From: Magallana angulata | Taxonomy: Eukaryota; Mollusca; Bivalvia; Ostreida; Ostreidae | Length of the DNA stretch: 64,000 bases | Assembly: GCF_025612915.1 (NCBI RefSeq) | Contig: NC_069118.1 | Span: 33,239,784-33,303,783 of the forward strand | Direction of reading: 5' to 3' | Shown here: positions 1 through 13,556 of the stretch, piece after piece | How positions within the stretch are numbered: the first letter of the stretch is position 1 | How the letters are laid out: every line of letters begins with the position of its first letter | Made by a program: the position numbers and the translations under genes | The notes under the pieces: generated by a model | Told to the model about the DNA's origin: nothing | The model's database searches: none | Seen by the model: only the letters and a program-made list of their open reading frames with translations

Positions 1-779
1 GTACATCTACGGGTAAAATATAGTTTAATTATCTCGGATTAAAACTCAGGTAGCAAAACTATGATAATTTACCGTGCACACCCCCCCCCCCCCCAGTACC
101 ACTTCGTAGCTAAGATTTAGATAATTCTCTCTAAAAGAAAGGTGTTTGGAGTGACCATGGGGCGCAGGTAGAGAACAATAGATTTTAATTACAGGTAAGC
201 TATGTGAACAGTTTCCTCAAAGAACAAGTAGAGACAAAGCATGTCTTGTTTAAATGGGGTTTTCTTTATCTTATCATGATATAGAAGCCAAATAAACTGA
301 ATTCACAGGTTTCTGGTTTAGATGAAAGTGAATTTTAATTTAATCAATTAAATGAGTCTTTTATCCCCTTTCATAAGCATAATTGGTCATAGATAGTTAT
401 TTGCTAAGTAATAAGACCTGCATGCACATGCTCTGGCGTTCCTTAATTTTCCTCTACGTTTATCAGACAAAGAAAAAAAATACTTGTTAAATTACGAACG
501 TCAAATCAATGAATTCTTGAAGAAACTGGTAGATGGTTAGGAATTTTCCCTCTTAATGAAAAATGCTTTACCTTATGTAATAATAATCCAATAGCCGATG
601 AAATGCATTTTTTTAATAGAATGTAATGCTCTTTAATGTATCAGACAAAATACTTGAAACCTACTCGATTTTGTGAAAGACCAAACACATTAAAATTTCG
701 TTATTGTCTACGTAAAAACTTTTTTTTAAAGACTCTGCTTATTTATACATGTTTTTTTTTTTTGTTTTTTTTTAATCTG

Positions 780-960
780 TCTGTCCTGTTTGAATATTTG
801 TACTTTATTTCTCTTTATTCCCTTCCCTAATTTGTACTGAACATGTACCTCTGACACTATATATCTTCATCTATAAATATCTGTATTGTTATATGTTCCC
901 CATGTATACATACCGTCACGTTGACAGTTTGAGTGGAAATAAATTGAAAAAATTGAAGAA
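780..960 (+). mobile_element. Possible non-LTR retroposon or transcript 3' end
   Basis: The segment ends in GGAAATAAATTGAAAAAATTGAAG, here described as an AATAAA at about 939-944 followed by short TTGAA-like repeats. That tail style is typical of some LINE 3' ends. No reverse-transcriptase reading frame was seen upstream, so this would be a 5'-truncated copy or an unrelated 3' UTR. The call rests on the tail alone. Confidence 0.2.
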
Positions 961-1111
961 ACGAAACCTTCGGTTGTTTTTTCATAGAAGAACTGCACAA
1001 GCATCACATATAATTATGTATAATTAATATGTATAATTCAAAACGCTGACCACTCGCATCCTCCGCACGTGCAGGAAGCGGCACTTTATTAATTATATAA
1101 TGTCTTGAGTG

Positions 1112-1188
1112 AATGAATAAATAAATAAATGAATGAATGAATGAATGAATGAATGAATGAATGAATGAATGAATGAATGAATGAATGG
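1112..1188. repeat. (GAAT)n / (AAAT)n microsatellite
   Basis: An uninterrupted run of GAAT units preceded by a few AAAT units. The apparent 66-codon minus-strand reading frame through it (repeated SFIH) is a repeat artefact. Confidence 0.95.
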
Positions 1189-2883
1189 CAATTTCAAATT
1201 TCATTTATAAAATCGAGCCACAGTTTAATACCTCGCACGCCCCAAATATTTTTAAATTTGGAAGAGAACGGAGGACGAGTTATCTCTCTTTTTATATCAC
1301 TTCCTGGTCTAAATAGTGGTCTAGAGTGTGGGGTGTTTTTTTTAATCAAGACCTTTCCCACTCAAAGTCCATATTCATGCTAAGAATGTGTGAAATCAAA
1401 ATTTTCTTAAGGCGATATTTGACACATTCCAACAATGCGGCCCGTTTTTCGTGCATAGACAAGTTTTCGTCCGAGCGAGTCAGATAAAATTAAAGAGGAT
1501 TTAAACTTCTTTTCACATTGATCCATTTAATTGCTGACAATTGCGTAAGAGTTCAAACAAATAACATTCGAAATGTTTTTACAAAATTAAACGTTATCAA
1601 CCAAACAATAGGAGACTGGGAAGAATTCCCGAAATACCAATATTTATCATTGTGTTAATATTTTTTCCCGGTGTACCAAAAAAAATTCGTCGTTTTTCAA
1701 AACTGATTATGCATAACAGTTTCTCCAGTGGAAGTTGTCAGTGACTTTATTCAAAAACAAAAAATGTCTTTTCTAAATTATTTTTTACAGACTTAAATTT
1801 ACATATCAGTAACTAATTACAAAAAAGAAAATCACTTTATTTGTCAAACCTAATACTTGTGTAGTTTTTTTTTTTTTATTTTGAAGAACCAAAATGATAG
1901 TATTTGTATACCTGCGTGCAGAATAGTAGTAAAATGGTGGGTTTTTGTATAGCGTACATATGTTATTGTTTTATCTATGAATATCTAGGTCTATACATGA
2001 ATATATATGAACTAATCATTTTCTAAAGCGAATATAAGTGTCCTTAAAATCAGTTTGTTTATTTATCAAAACCTGAGTGTCACTGTCAATCATTTCTATC
2101 TTACTTTCTTATCTCTATAAAACTTCCTTAAGAAGGCTGGGTGGCTGTGGCCATGTTTACACCATATCAATCTCTAATATAGAGGAGGTCTATAATATGA
2201 TTCAAATTTCAATGCTAAAATATATGGATTTTTTCTTTCCTATATTAAAGTTTATAGCTAGATAAATCAAAATCCAAAAAACTCAAGGAAGTTCTGATGT
2301 GGCTATTTATCCTATTTAATCTATTCCATAGAATATACACCGTGCCATTTAAGGCAATTTATATTTTCCGAAATCATCTAAATGAAATATTGATTTTCAT
2401 TGCAGTAAAAGATGCAATAGCTTTTGCCCCAAAATTTAAAAGTGTTATTTTGTTTATGTATGTGAGAAATTAGTATATCTCGGAATAAAGTCAAAATAAA
2501 CGTTAGAGCACCATGTTCATATTTTAACCATCGACCATAAAAAGTCGAAAGAATTTTAAAAACAGGGGAGAGAAAAAAAAATTCAATCAACGATTTCAAA
2601 AGATCGAAAGTGTTTTCACATATAAATTGATCGTCCATTGTTGACTTAACGGTTTGGGTTAAAATAAACATCTTTTGTGTGAGTGACCACCGGACCCTGT
2701 GTTGGCAATACCTACAGTGCCCGCTTTGCCATGGACAACGAGTTACACACACAAACAGTTTCCATATAGACCTGTAGCGTAGCGTCGGGCCAGCAATCAC
2801 TTACTCCTGGTCAGTCAACGGCAGACGGCGGCAGCTAGTTAGCAGAGGCTTGTAGATACTTATATACACCAAACAGCAAAAAT

Positions 2884-4059
2884 ATGGGAGACGAAATTGA
2901 TCTTAGTAACAGGGATCCCAACTCTCTGAACAGCCATCTAGGGGTAAGTGTGTTAGAGTTTACGTTTTTTTTTTTTATTTCAATCTTGTTTTGAAAAATG
3001 TAAAAAATATATATATATTTAAAATAATAAATTGAGAAAAGAACACGCGGTAGAGGTTTCGTGTAATTGAATTTCTTTTTAACTTCTTATGCCTAGAAAT
3101 TAATGAAACTAAATAACTATCTTGTTCGATTTAAAACTAATTTTAGAATTAGAATTAATTGATTATAATCTTTTTTCTAAAATATCCAATGAACGTTCGT
3201 TTTATTTACGCTGCGGGGGGGGGGGGGGAGGGGGGTACTCAAAAACAGAATGCAGGTGGTTCTTTATAAAATGAAATTCTTATAATTTATAAAACTAGTT
3301 TTTCAACCAGTTTTTTAAGATATCAAGAGAGAGAGAGAGAGAGAGAGAGAGAATTGTTGACACTTGGGTTTCCATGGGCACCGTCTATTGTGCAATCCAC
3401 GTTATTGGCAGACCGGAAACATTGAATTACCCTCACAATGTGGATCCATAAAGCAATAAATGAAAATTAACACACAGTCGCAAAATGTGTAGCTCTGAAG
3501 AGAAAAAAAAACTGAAAAACAAAATCAAATATAAAGAAAAATGTAAAGAAAAAAAACTAATATTAAAAATAACATTGATAGTCTTTATTTTCAAATTTCA
3601 ACATGTAAATTGAAATTTTCTTTTACTCCCTGTGTGGATTTTTATTTAAATTCAAAATTTAATATGCTAGTTTAATAACAAAATATCACTGCCCGTATTT
3701 CCAAACTAAGTCCAAGTCCTTTTGCATTACAGACTCTTCATTTCAACGACATTTTCGGCGAACCTGATGGTACCCACAGTATTGACTGCGTCTGGAAACT
3801 GTCCCACGCCTGCTTTAACCTCTGGAAAAACCTCTGCTACAAACTGATGACCCTGTGTTTCGGTTGCTGCATCGCCGCAGAGTGGGGCTGTGAGTTTGCC
3901 TACATCGCCTTCTACCACGTCTGGTACATCACTCCATGCTTCAAGTGGCTTGAGATCAACTGCGGGGTTTGCCAACGTCTCTATGCTATGTGCATCAACT
4001 GCTGCATGACGCCATGCTTCGAATCTTGTGGTGGAATCTTCCATCATTTTAAGAAATGA
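2884..4059 (+). CDS. Caveolin-family protein, array gene 1 (two exons)
   Basis: Caveolins are hairpin membrane proteins that oligomerise to scaffold caveolae. Exon 1 (2884-2943, 20 codons) begins ATGGGAGACGAAATTG and encodes IDLSNRDPNSLNSH, matching the caveolin DLxNRDPxxLN motif. A phase-0 intron runs from GTAAGT to TTACAG (2944-3732). Exon 2 (3733-4059) encodes 108 residues, giving 128 in total. The signature FNDIFGEP lies at about residues 24-31 (canonical FEDVIAEP). The scaffolding-like segment DCVWKLSHACFNLWKNLCYK is at 38-57, then a hydrophobic hairpin around 58-90 and a C-terminal segment ending HHFKK. It has 15 cysteines, whereas human CAV1 has three. A polyadenylation signal AATAAA is at 4224-4229. 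Family membership is near certain. Localisation and caveola formation are inferred from the family. The closest paralogue is array gene 2. Confidence 0.92.
3327..3352. repeat. (GA)n microsatellite in the array gene 1 intron
   Basis: Simple GA dinucleotide run. A separate run of about 14 G lies at 3215-3228 in the same intron. Confidence 0.95.
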
Positions 4060-4577
4060 ACATAGCAACTGATTAAACTTTTTCTAGTCTTCGTCTGACT
4101 TGTTTTTCAAACTTTATATGTGATTCATTTTTCACATTGCATCTGTGATAAATAATATTTATATTTCATGTCCAAAGTTTTCGGATTTTTCGCCGATGTG
4201 TACATGTTTTTATGTAAGAGAGAAATAAAGTTCCTTTTTATTTAAAGACAGTTACTAGTATTCGTTTTTTTTTATTTACATGTAATTTGGTTGATGAACG
4301 TTACAAAGAAATACTTATGTCGGGTCTATTACTTACATATATGGCAACTGAAGTAGCAATAATGATATAGCCAATTTACAAAGCGGCTAGCCAACACATA
4401 TATTTGAATCATATACATTTTAACCGGAAATGTCTTAGCGCCATTTCGAAGTTGCTGGTGTCACACAGGAATCTGACGTACGCCTGTCTATTTCACCGTT
4501 GGCCATTCAGACATCGGCTGTAAGACATCAATGGAATTTGTCCAAATGTATGCTATGCCATCCTCTTTTAAAGCATC

Positions 4578-5025
4578 AGTGGCGTCGGAAGCAAATTGAA
4601 AGTGGGGGGGGGGGGGGGGGCTAGACTAATCCTCAGAATCTTGACAAAACCCAATTCCCAAAATCATGAAAATCCTAATCCGTGGGGGAGGTGGGGGGGG
4701 GGAAGGGAGTATACCTATAGTTCCAAAAAAAATTTCTAACCTACCAAATTTTTTTCCCCAAATCATGAAATTCCTATGGGGGGGGAGGGGGGTGGGGGGC
4801 CTAGTATACCTGTAACTCCAACTTCTCAATATTTCAATATGTTTTCAAGGTCAATTTCAGATCAATTATATTTACTGCGTTACTGCGAGAAAAAGTGGGG
4901 GGGGGGCTGAAGCCCCTATTATGATATGTGCCTAATAGTTAGGCCAAACTATGCAAAAAAAGTGGGGGGGGGGGGCTAAGCCCCTCCCCTAGCCGCCCCC
5001 CCCCCCCCCCTGGTTCCGACGCCTA
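4578..5025. mobile_element. G-tract foldback/MITE-like element
   Basis: The ends are inverted copies of GGCGTCGGAA: forward at about 4581-4590 and reverse complement TTCCGACGCC at 5014-5023. The interior carries several long G runs (4604-4620 and others near 4682, 4778, 4896, 4964) and a terminal C run just inside the right end. No coding capacity was seen. The layout fits a non-autonomous DNA transposon, superfamily unassigned. The overlapping minus-strand ORF (proline runs) is an artefact of the G tracts. Confidence 0.6.
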
Positions 5026-8000
5026 TGACCATTTTGATACGTTTACTAGATATTGTCAAAAACATTTTTTAAAAGCCTTAGATTTTCGGTATAATTTCAA
5101 AACAAGTTGCAAAAATAAGTAAACGCTAATTCAAAACAGAAGAAAATATGCAAAAAAAAAGTAGACAAAGCTTTAGAGTTCGTAAAAAAAATATTGTTGA
5201 ATTCAGTAAACCACGACTGAATGGTCAACAATGAAACAGCTAGACAGGGCTGTGTCACATTGCTGTTTGATACATCTATCCAAAGTCGTAGGTCTTATTA
5301 AAATGACTGTACATCATACCGAGGGTTGAGATCGTGAAAGACTGTGTCACCTAAAATAAGTCAATCGTAACCCTACCGTATCAAAGCTCAAAGAATCTTA
5401 TAAGGAAGAATCGACTTCGAAAGATCCAACATCTTTTACCTAAACCCTGAAACAATAAATTCCACGATCAGTTGCGATTTGTCAGCTCGTTATTAACAGA
5501 TCGCACGACAGTTTTTGCTTAGATTTTCAAAGACTTATGGCAAGCGTTTATCATAAGACTGATCGTTAATTTGTCACTATTTGACCATTAATATAGACTT
5601 TGGACGTTGACAAGGAAATATGTTTATCGCTATATATTCAAAAAATACATGTATATACCAGGCATTTACAATTAAATTCGATCGTAGGTTTTTCTCCATG
5701 CTTGGAGCAAAACTCCAAATATATACTCACCGTCTTTGTAAAAAGCTATAATAAATGTTTGCGTAATAACTTTTTGAAAGCTTCTCTTTGTTGTCATGAT
5801 GGCTATACTTATTCTCGGGCAGTGCTTATTTATTGTGTTTTATGCATTTATTATACACAGGACTATACAAATTATATAAGTTTACCTAGTCTACTTTATC
5901 ATGTCGGCTTCAGGAACATTATTCATATAAATACTTTACTATACAAAAATAAGTTTCATGAACATTCTGATAGCGTTTTAATACTAGCTTTTCTTAAATA
6001 TTTAGCCTACATTATCCCCTTTGAAGTTCTGAATTTTCAAACATACGCAAGGGTACCCAAATCAATATACTTCGTGATCCAAATCAACCACATTTTTGAT
6101 TAGCACTTTCCATACAGTAATTACGTCATGTGGTGGAAATAGCATGACGCCATATCTTTATTTTGTGTCGAAACTAATATTCGCGGGATAATTTTTTTCG
6201 CTAATCATTTAACAGAATGAAAGCCGTATGAGTCACAAATTAACAATTTTTGTAACTGTCGGAATCAACCTTTGGAAAATTGCGCGTAATTAAGTCTTAG
6301 TTTTACGCAAAAAGGGGTACATGTTTCAGACAGAGACTTCCTCTGATTGTGAATTAATATGATTAAGTTGGGGAATAGCTTGGTAGGATGCCACAATGTG
6401 TAAGCTTTCACTCCTGTTTTAACCTAGTGCTTAGTTTGCTGATCTTGAACGACCATACCCAGAACAATAAAAAGTTTTTTTTAATATACAATCGATTTTC
6501 TCTTTTTTATACAATTTGATATTTCGATTCTTCATCGGGTCTAAAGTTAGAAAGGAAGCCTTGCGTATTAACTGGCGCATTTCAAACAATCAGAAATTTT
6601 TCGATCGGTAATCAATTCAATTTTTAAAAACACCGCGCATGCACTTGAAAAAAATAAAGTCAATATGCTTGGAACCGCTTCTACGGTGCACCAGTTGAAT
6701 ATACACGCACCGACAAAGAGTTAACGATTAAATATGAATATTCGTATTTGTTATATTTCAGCCTCATTCAGCTTAATCCTGCAACATCTAAATGGGACTG
6801 TTTGCAAAACACAATGACATTTTTTAACGAAACAATGCCACGAACGTCTGGTCGATAGGTAGCCCGAAATTGGATACAAAACTAAACCATTGTGCATGAT
6901 CCCTCGTTTTCTGAAGCATTGTAAAGAGTTTTCATGTTTCATGCGATTTAACCCAGTCATGTTTAGAAAAGAAACTTTAAAAAGAAACACTTGCACGTAG
7001 CATCGTTTCCCAGAAGTAATCAAGGACCATGCCTGCCCCCCAAAAAGCAACAACAACAACAAAACCAACAAATTAAAGAAAACACCAAAACAAAATAAAT
7101 TAGAAACTCCGTTAAAAGCTAAAATTACTCAACAGCTAGAAAGGTTAGGCAATATCAAAGTTTGCTACATGCACGTGCCTGAATCGAAGACATTGAGTAA
7201 TTGAAGAAATTATTATTTTATATCAATGTGGATTTATTGTTTCCTTGTTTCATTTGATTTGATCACATTTTATTATTCAAATATACAATCAAATGAGATT
7301 AGGCAAAATTCAGAAACTTAGACCACCCTCTCCCTAAGGTCTTTATACTTATGACTTCATAAATGATCAAGGATTCTTCCCATTCATCAAGGATCTTTAC
7401 AGCGTTGATATGAAACAAAAGAAAGAACTATATATGATAAGAGTAAAATTTGGCCCCCATAATTCACCATTTTTTAAAGTGTTTCGGGTACAATAAAATG
7501 TTGTGTTATAATTTAGAAGAGTTGATATAAAATATATTTTTCACATATTTGTTTGATTTATTTGCAGTCACTTGCAGTATATGACGTCAGAAGTGACGCT
7601 ATTTCTATAATTCAATCAAAATCAGTCGAAAATTGACATTTTTCTCATCTTTTTACGAATGGGAAATATAGAGCGCATGCTTGAACCAGGACAAATTTTT
7701 TGTCACTTATTAGACTTGGCTAGATACATCTCTGATTAAAATATTTTGTTGGTTCAAGCATGCGCTCTATGTTTCCTGAAAGAAAAACTGCTTGAAAACA
7801 AGCTTTTTTATGCTAAAATTGCAAAAATGGCGGGAAAAGGTTGTCTTTACATTGCCGTATTTCTAAATAGTGGGCACTTGAATCAAAATGAACATGAAGT
7901 AAAAACATCACATATATTTCTGTACAAAGAAAACAAAGAATTGCAGTAAAATAATGATATTCCTTTTAGGGGGCCATTTTAGGCCCATACCATATATAGT

Positions 8001-9963
8001 CCTTTATCATAATTACAATTCAATCACTTATTAGGACCAAAACTTGTACAAGTAAGAATATGAATTCCTTTTGTTATAATTTCAGGTTTTTTTCCCCATA
8101 TATTTCAATTATCGGAATCAGATCAAACTTAAATAATTAGTTTAATACCACCAATATGGTTGTTGATTCAGTTAAATGTCAAGTAATCATGCGTTCTTGA
8201 ATCGTGGCTTTCTCTAAATCACAGCAGACATTTTGACCAGAATTAAGTTCTAGTTATGCGGAAATAAAAATCACGGCAAATGTCCCCACAGGTTCTGGCA
8301 CTACGGTTATCCCGGCCCACCACCGCTAAATGGTCTTGATCACAAATCATTGGAGACAACTTATCATGATGGGCTTAGTTTAGCTAAAGCCCAGAGTGTA
8401 ACGGTTCCTACGATACAACAAGCATTCTTAAAGTATTTCAGAAACTGTACATGTCTCCTACCGGCATCCCCAATTTTGAAACAATTGTCAATTTATTTGC
8501 TAGAAAGATTTAGGTCTGGAGAACATTTTGTTCAAGATTTTTTTTAAGACCAAACCCCATTAGTAAATTAAATGAAAAACGTGTAGTTTAAAATTGATTT
8601 CTTCATCATGTTTTCATCCAATGTTGGTCCATTCGAGTTTGTAGGTGCACTAGCGTAATTAAAAAAAAATTAAAAATCTTTAAAACGAGTGGATAGACAT
8701 AAACGCAAGTTACACTCGAGTATAGATAACTGCTGTTTTGGATCGACTGACACAGTAGGATAGATTCATTCTTTATCTGTAGGGCATCATTATGAAGCTA
8801 CACAGGAAATTTGAAATCAATTCGCCAAACCATAATGCAAAAAAAAACGGCTGGAAAACGAAAGAGGCCATATTGTCTGATAAACCTCGAGAAAAACTAT
8901 ACTCCCCTCCGGTTTCACCGGTAGGGGGACTAATAAATGATTACATAATTTTTTTTTTTGGCGATAAACATGAGAGATATAATAGGACATTTTTGCAAAA
9001 CACAGCCCAAACTTGTCTTGTTCTTTTTTATACTTATTTTTATACAAGCCCATGGAGTGAAAGGAATTAACAATGCAGTCTTTTCATTGTCCAATTACAA
9101 TTGCTTTTCATGTGTTGCATTGGTACGTGCATAGACTGGTCCCTCCTTTTGCTAAAAATCATCAGAAATTTACCTAAAATTCTTTCAAAGGGTCGCCTGC
9201 TTTTATTTCTAATATTTTTTTTCACGAACACAATTTTGGTGAAAACTCTCATCACGTGCACGTTGCAGAACATCTCATTATATAATTTGTTTATAATACA
9301 CTCTCATGTAATCAAAAATTTAATAGAATATAATATAAAAGATTTTTGAACTTATAGATCATAGTTAAGTTTGGAGATCTTTGATTTTAAATTTTTAAAG
9401 TAACACATGCAATTTTGAAGTGTATAGTCTTTGAAGGAATAAAAAAATATCATTAAAAAGGACGTATATTTTAAATGTATTTATAAACGTTTTATAAACC
9501 GTCAATATAAATCTCGCTTCAAAATTTTGTAATTTTATAGTGTAAATTAAACAATTTGAACTCGTACATGTAAATCAAAACTCTGGTATTATTTACTATG
9601 TTTTTAACTTTTGCCATGTTTTCATTTGCTATATATGCGGTCCGAAAATTTAAAAAATCGGCCCATCTAATGGCTTAAGGTTACTGATTGCCCGTAACTA
9701 CTATGCAAATTTCTAAACGCTGAGTAAATAAAGTTGGAAAGAAAAATAAAAATCGAAAATCTTTACAGTCAGCTCTGTTCAATAAAGAGTAAAGAGTATT
9801 TTGCCATTGACTACAACAACAATCACTGTTGGTCAATGAGTTTGTGTTAGTCTTTAAAGGAATATAACTGTTGGAAACTGGTATCCAGGTACCATAGCAT
9901 AGCTAGAAGTCGGACCAGACACACCGTCCTTACTCGCTTAAAGAATTAAAAAAAAAATTCAAA
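5026..9963. other. Intergenic region between array genes 1 and 2
   Basis: About 4.9 kb without a supportable protein gene. The longest reading frame (5600-6103) starts from TTG and has no recognisable domain. A large foldback repeat lies at 7424-8005. The final 100 bases are the presumed 5' UTR of array gene 2. Confidence 0.6.
7424..8005. repeat. Foldback element with nested inverted repeats
   Basis: Outer ends are imperfect inverted copies: ACTATATATGATAAGAG at the left, against the reverse complement of ACCATATATAGTCC at the right, each followed inward by a GGCCCCC/GGGGGCC-type segment. At the centre, AGAGCGCATGCTTGAACC (about 7670-7687) and GGTTCAAGCATGCGCTCT (about 7751-7768) form a perfect 18-bp inverted repeat. 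No coding capacity. Likely a MITE or foldback transposon. Confidence 0.55.
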
Positions 9964-10690
9964 ATGTCTTCTGACGGCGATGCTATCGATTTGGAGCACA
10001 GAGATCCAAATGCATTAAACAGTCACCTAGGGGTAAGCGGTGTTGTGTAATGAAAGTTTTCAAAAAAACAAGAAAAAAAAAGGAGGGAGAAAAAATGAAT
10101 ATTGAAGGAATTTATTGTAGCATACCATTAAGGAAAAGGCAAAAGCCAGGAAGAATTATAGTGAAAACTTATCTTTAAATCATTTCGCTTTCCTTTTCAG
10201 AATTAATGTAACATTTCTGATCAAATTTTTCTTCATACTAGCCATAAACTCTGTAATTTGTAGAAACTGCAGACTTTTGCTTATAATGATATTTTCTGCT
10301 AAATGTTATAGGATTTCATTGCTCCATGTTTCCTCCCTAAATTCCAAAATTCTTGCTTTACAGACTCTTCATTTCAACGATATTTTCGGCGAGCCTGACG
10401 GTACCCACAGTATTGACTGCGTCTGGAAATTGTCCCACGCCTGCTTTAACCTCTGGAAAAACCTCTGCTACAAACTTCTGACCCTGTGTTTCGGTTGCTG
10501 CATCGCCGCAGAGTGGGGATGTGAGTTTGCCTACATCGCCTTCTACCACGTCTGGTATATCACTCCATGCTTCAAGTGGCTCGAGATCAACTGCGGGGTT
10601 TGCCAACGTCTTTATTCTATGTGCATCAACTGCTGCATGACGCCATGCTTCGAGTCCTGTGGTGGAATCTTCCATCATTTTAAGAAATGA
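9964..10690 (+). CDS. Caveolin-family protein, array gene 2 (two exons)
   Basis: Exon 1 (9964-10032, 23 codons) starts at ATGTCTTCTGACGG and encodes IDLEHRDPNALNSHLG. The phase-0 intron is GTAAGC..TTACAG (10033-10363). Exon 2 (10364-10690) gives 108 residues, 131 in total. The signature FNDIFGEP is at residues 27-34. The second exon differs from that of array gene 1 by only a few residues (for example KLMTLC versus KLLTLC, YAM versus YSM), so the two are recent tandem duplicates. It carries the same 15 cysteines and HHFKK tail. AATAAA is at 10969-10974. An open reading frame starting upstream at 10277 in the intron is simply exon 2 read back through the acceptor. Expected role: membrane scaffold of caveolae or a derived lineage-specific version. 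Confidence 0.92.
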
Positions 10691-11589
10691 TCTGTTTAGT
10701 CAATGCTATGTGCGACTGAGTGTGAAACAGTTCGGGTGATATAAACCTTATATTCTCAAACTTTGAAATTATTTAATGCGAGAACATGGCGGCTGTGATT
10801 AAAACAAACCTTTAATTTCCTCGCGCAAAGTGAATTTGGAGTGATATTAGAATGAACAGTAGAATAACTTCATTTGCTTCGGCAAAAACAATTCTTTGGA
10901 TTAAAAAAAAAACATATTTATATATTTTTGTATAATATGTGTATATAACACAGTTAGTCTTCAACTGTAATAAAAACAATCAATTTTCTACTTTTAATTT
11001 TGTGTTTGGAATCAAATAGGCGGCGGGTTTTGTTTCTTTCGAAAATTAGTTGTTTTATTAGGAAATGTACGACTGACGATAATGCCGGTATGTTGGATTA
11101 TGATAGTCTGCATAAAACAGTCAATTTAATCTTTCGTTAGCTCTCAAAATATGAAAATTGCTTCTCTTTTTTTTTTTGGGGGGGGGGGGGGGTAGCCTTT
11201 AGGAGGCTGGGGTCTGTAATCCCGTAACACATGATTATTGCAAAGTTATGAGTTATTGATTGGTTTCTTTAAATGGACAGCACCATTCGATTACCAGAAT
11301 GTCAATTACATTTGTTTACTACTGCTATGGTAACGAAGCATACACAGATCTAGAAGTGCTCTCTTCTAGAATAGTTCCAACATGTAAGGTAAAATCTATA
11401 TATCTTTTAAATGAAGTCGGTCAAAAGAACAAAAAAAAAATTTAAAACAATTAATTTTTGAAAACCTCAATACCACTGACAAAATTTCAACAAAAAATTT
11501 AAAGCAATATACTCTAGATTTTTCAGAAGTTTATTAATAGTGCTTCGACGTTGCTTATTCTTTTATTTTTCATGTAAATTCTAAATGTA

Positions 11590-11915
11590 TATATTTACAT
11601 TTTCCAGTGTCTTTGCCTGTGATAACACTACGTATCGATTTTGTACTATAAAACCCATAATACAAGTGACGCCAAATTGAGGCGCCAGCGGGGTTTGCTT
11701 ATTTATGTTTAAATATTTAATCGCACAATGGCTAAAAATTATATAAATATAAGTAATACGGAATCATTCTTTGAATATTATGAGGTGATAATTTCGGTCG
11801 GGGTGTGATCAAATCTATCACAAAGCCCATCGGGCTTTATTGGATTTGATCATGCCCCAACCAAAATTATCACCTCATAATACTCAAAGAATGATTCCTT
11901 ATTCCTTATATATAA
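11590..11915. mobile_element. Palindrome-bearing repeat, copy A
   Basis: Two parts. A roughly 160-bp leader starts ATTTACATTTTCCAGTGTC. It is followed by a 150-bp imperfect palindrome (11755-11904) whose arms contain AATCATTCTTTGA and TGAGGTGATAATTT and meet at AAAGCCCATCGGGCTTT. Leader and palindrome recur together at 21651-21980, so they form one repeat family. No coding capacity. Probably a non-autonomous foldback transposon. Confidence 0.7.
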
Positions 11916-13556
11916 CCTACATGTAATACTATACGACTAATACGAAATAAACATGTCGATAAATTATAACGGAAGAAAGATTCCTGTTTGGTTTCTGGAA
12001 TATTTATGTGCCAAAAAAATTCCTATAAAGTATGAAAATACAAGAATTTTTTTTTTAAGAATAAATGTTTTTGACATGACCATTGCAACGAGTATAACTG
12101 TTAAAATATCACAGAAGATATTAGGATGCACGTGCTTTTTTGAAACTTTTAAATCATACCCACACAGTCCACTATACAAAATTGTAAAAATTTAAAGAAC
12201 AAGGTACGATTGAAAACCTATTCATAAACTTTTTCTATGAAAACAAATCATTTTCATATGAATTATTTCTAGATATAATTCATATGAATTATAGAATTAT
12301 TTCTAGATTCTAGATAGTGTCGTAAAATAAGTATTTGAGAGGGATTAAAAAAGATCTAATCTATTTAGCATGGTTGAAGTAACGTTTGAAATAAACGAGA
12401 GGAACCAGTTTTAAATTCCAAGGCGGTCTTCAAACTTTTCAAGAACTGACCAGTTTAACATTAAGAGCAACCTTGTTTAAAATACAAAGCAAGCCGAGAT
12501 TGTTTACTCTTCGGACTTGCGTATACACAAAAAGACGTCCGTCCATGGCAACAGCTCATCAAACATATGTATTAATGTTGACACAAAGCACAGATTCAAT
12601 GTCCAATGCTATTCAAATTTACATGTATAATATGTCTTAAAAATTACAAAAGAGAACGACCGTTTTATATGTGGGGTTATGACTGTGTTTGTTCATGTAT
12701 AGGTTAAGCTCAAGGTTGAATTTTTTTTTATTGTGTACATTGTGAATTCGGTTAAATGCACAAGTGAGGGAGAAGTCTGCATGATTGACCTAGGGCCAAT
12801 TTACTCAAAGCCAAAATTAGGGGATGGGGGTGGGGGGGGGGGGGTTGAGGCAGATTTCCTGTTAGTGCCCTCCACACACCTTCACATCCCAAACGGATCA
12901 TACTGCCACCCTGAATTCATACAGAAAAAAACTTTATGGTTAGTACAATGTACATTGTACCCTGTCCTCCTTATCAATCCCATGTATGTTTTTAACAGGG
13001 ATTCAAGACACCCGGAGTCTACCTTTCTATCGATGTGTTCCGGAAGAGTATACTAATTTTCTCTCAACACCCTAACCCATTTCAAGCCACAACAACTCTG
13101 ATCATGAGTAAAAGTCTCACTTCAGAGCTCAAAATATTTTTCTTCTTTAAGGTACGACCCCCACCCCCCCCCCCCCCCCCCCCCCCCTCCACCCGCTTAA
13201 TATATACAATCTAAACTGTAAGATGATGGGAAATTATAAACACTGACAATAGATTAAATGAAAGTCCTGTTTGGTCGTTTTCAATTTTTCATAAACATAC
13301 CCATATCCTGAATATTTGGGAACATTTTTAAGGTTCAGCCAAGTGTGCTGCCCTTGAATCTCAATCAATGGAGCTGTGTAATGGTACACATGTATTACTA
13401 CATGTACATCTATTTCATCTTATGACGTTGAACCTAGTCATTGCCATTTTTTTTTTCCGAAAGGCCAATAATTTGGTTTTGCAATTCGGCACTCAGCAGT
13501 CAACTATTTAATAGGGCATGATTTACCCTCATGGAAGTTTAACAATTTAGTTTCGA

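Larger units (their letters stand above)
1..2883. other. Intergenic region, left edge
   Basis: No supportable protein gene. ORFs here are short, low in complexity and show no recognisable domain. The stretch holds a possible retroposon 3' end, a GAAT microsatellite, homopolymer runs (a C tract near 81-94) and the presumed promoter and 5' UTR of the first caveolin gene in its last few hundred bases. Confidence 0.6.

Noticed and set aside
2378-2800. 140-codon minus-strand ORF upstream of array gene 1
   Set aside because: No recognisable domain, and it overlaps the presumed promoter of the first caveolin gene.
3727-4068. 113-codon minus-strand ORF opposite caveolin exon 2 (similar ones at 10358, 16859 and 26722)
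   Set aside because: Antisense shadows of the conserved plus-strand exon; the sense frame has the caveolin signature, splice site and poly(A) signal.
5600-6103. 167-codon plus-strand ORF
   Set aside because: Non-ATG start, composition as expected of AT-rich noncoding DNA, no domain or conserved copy.
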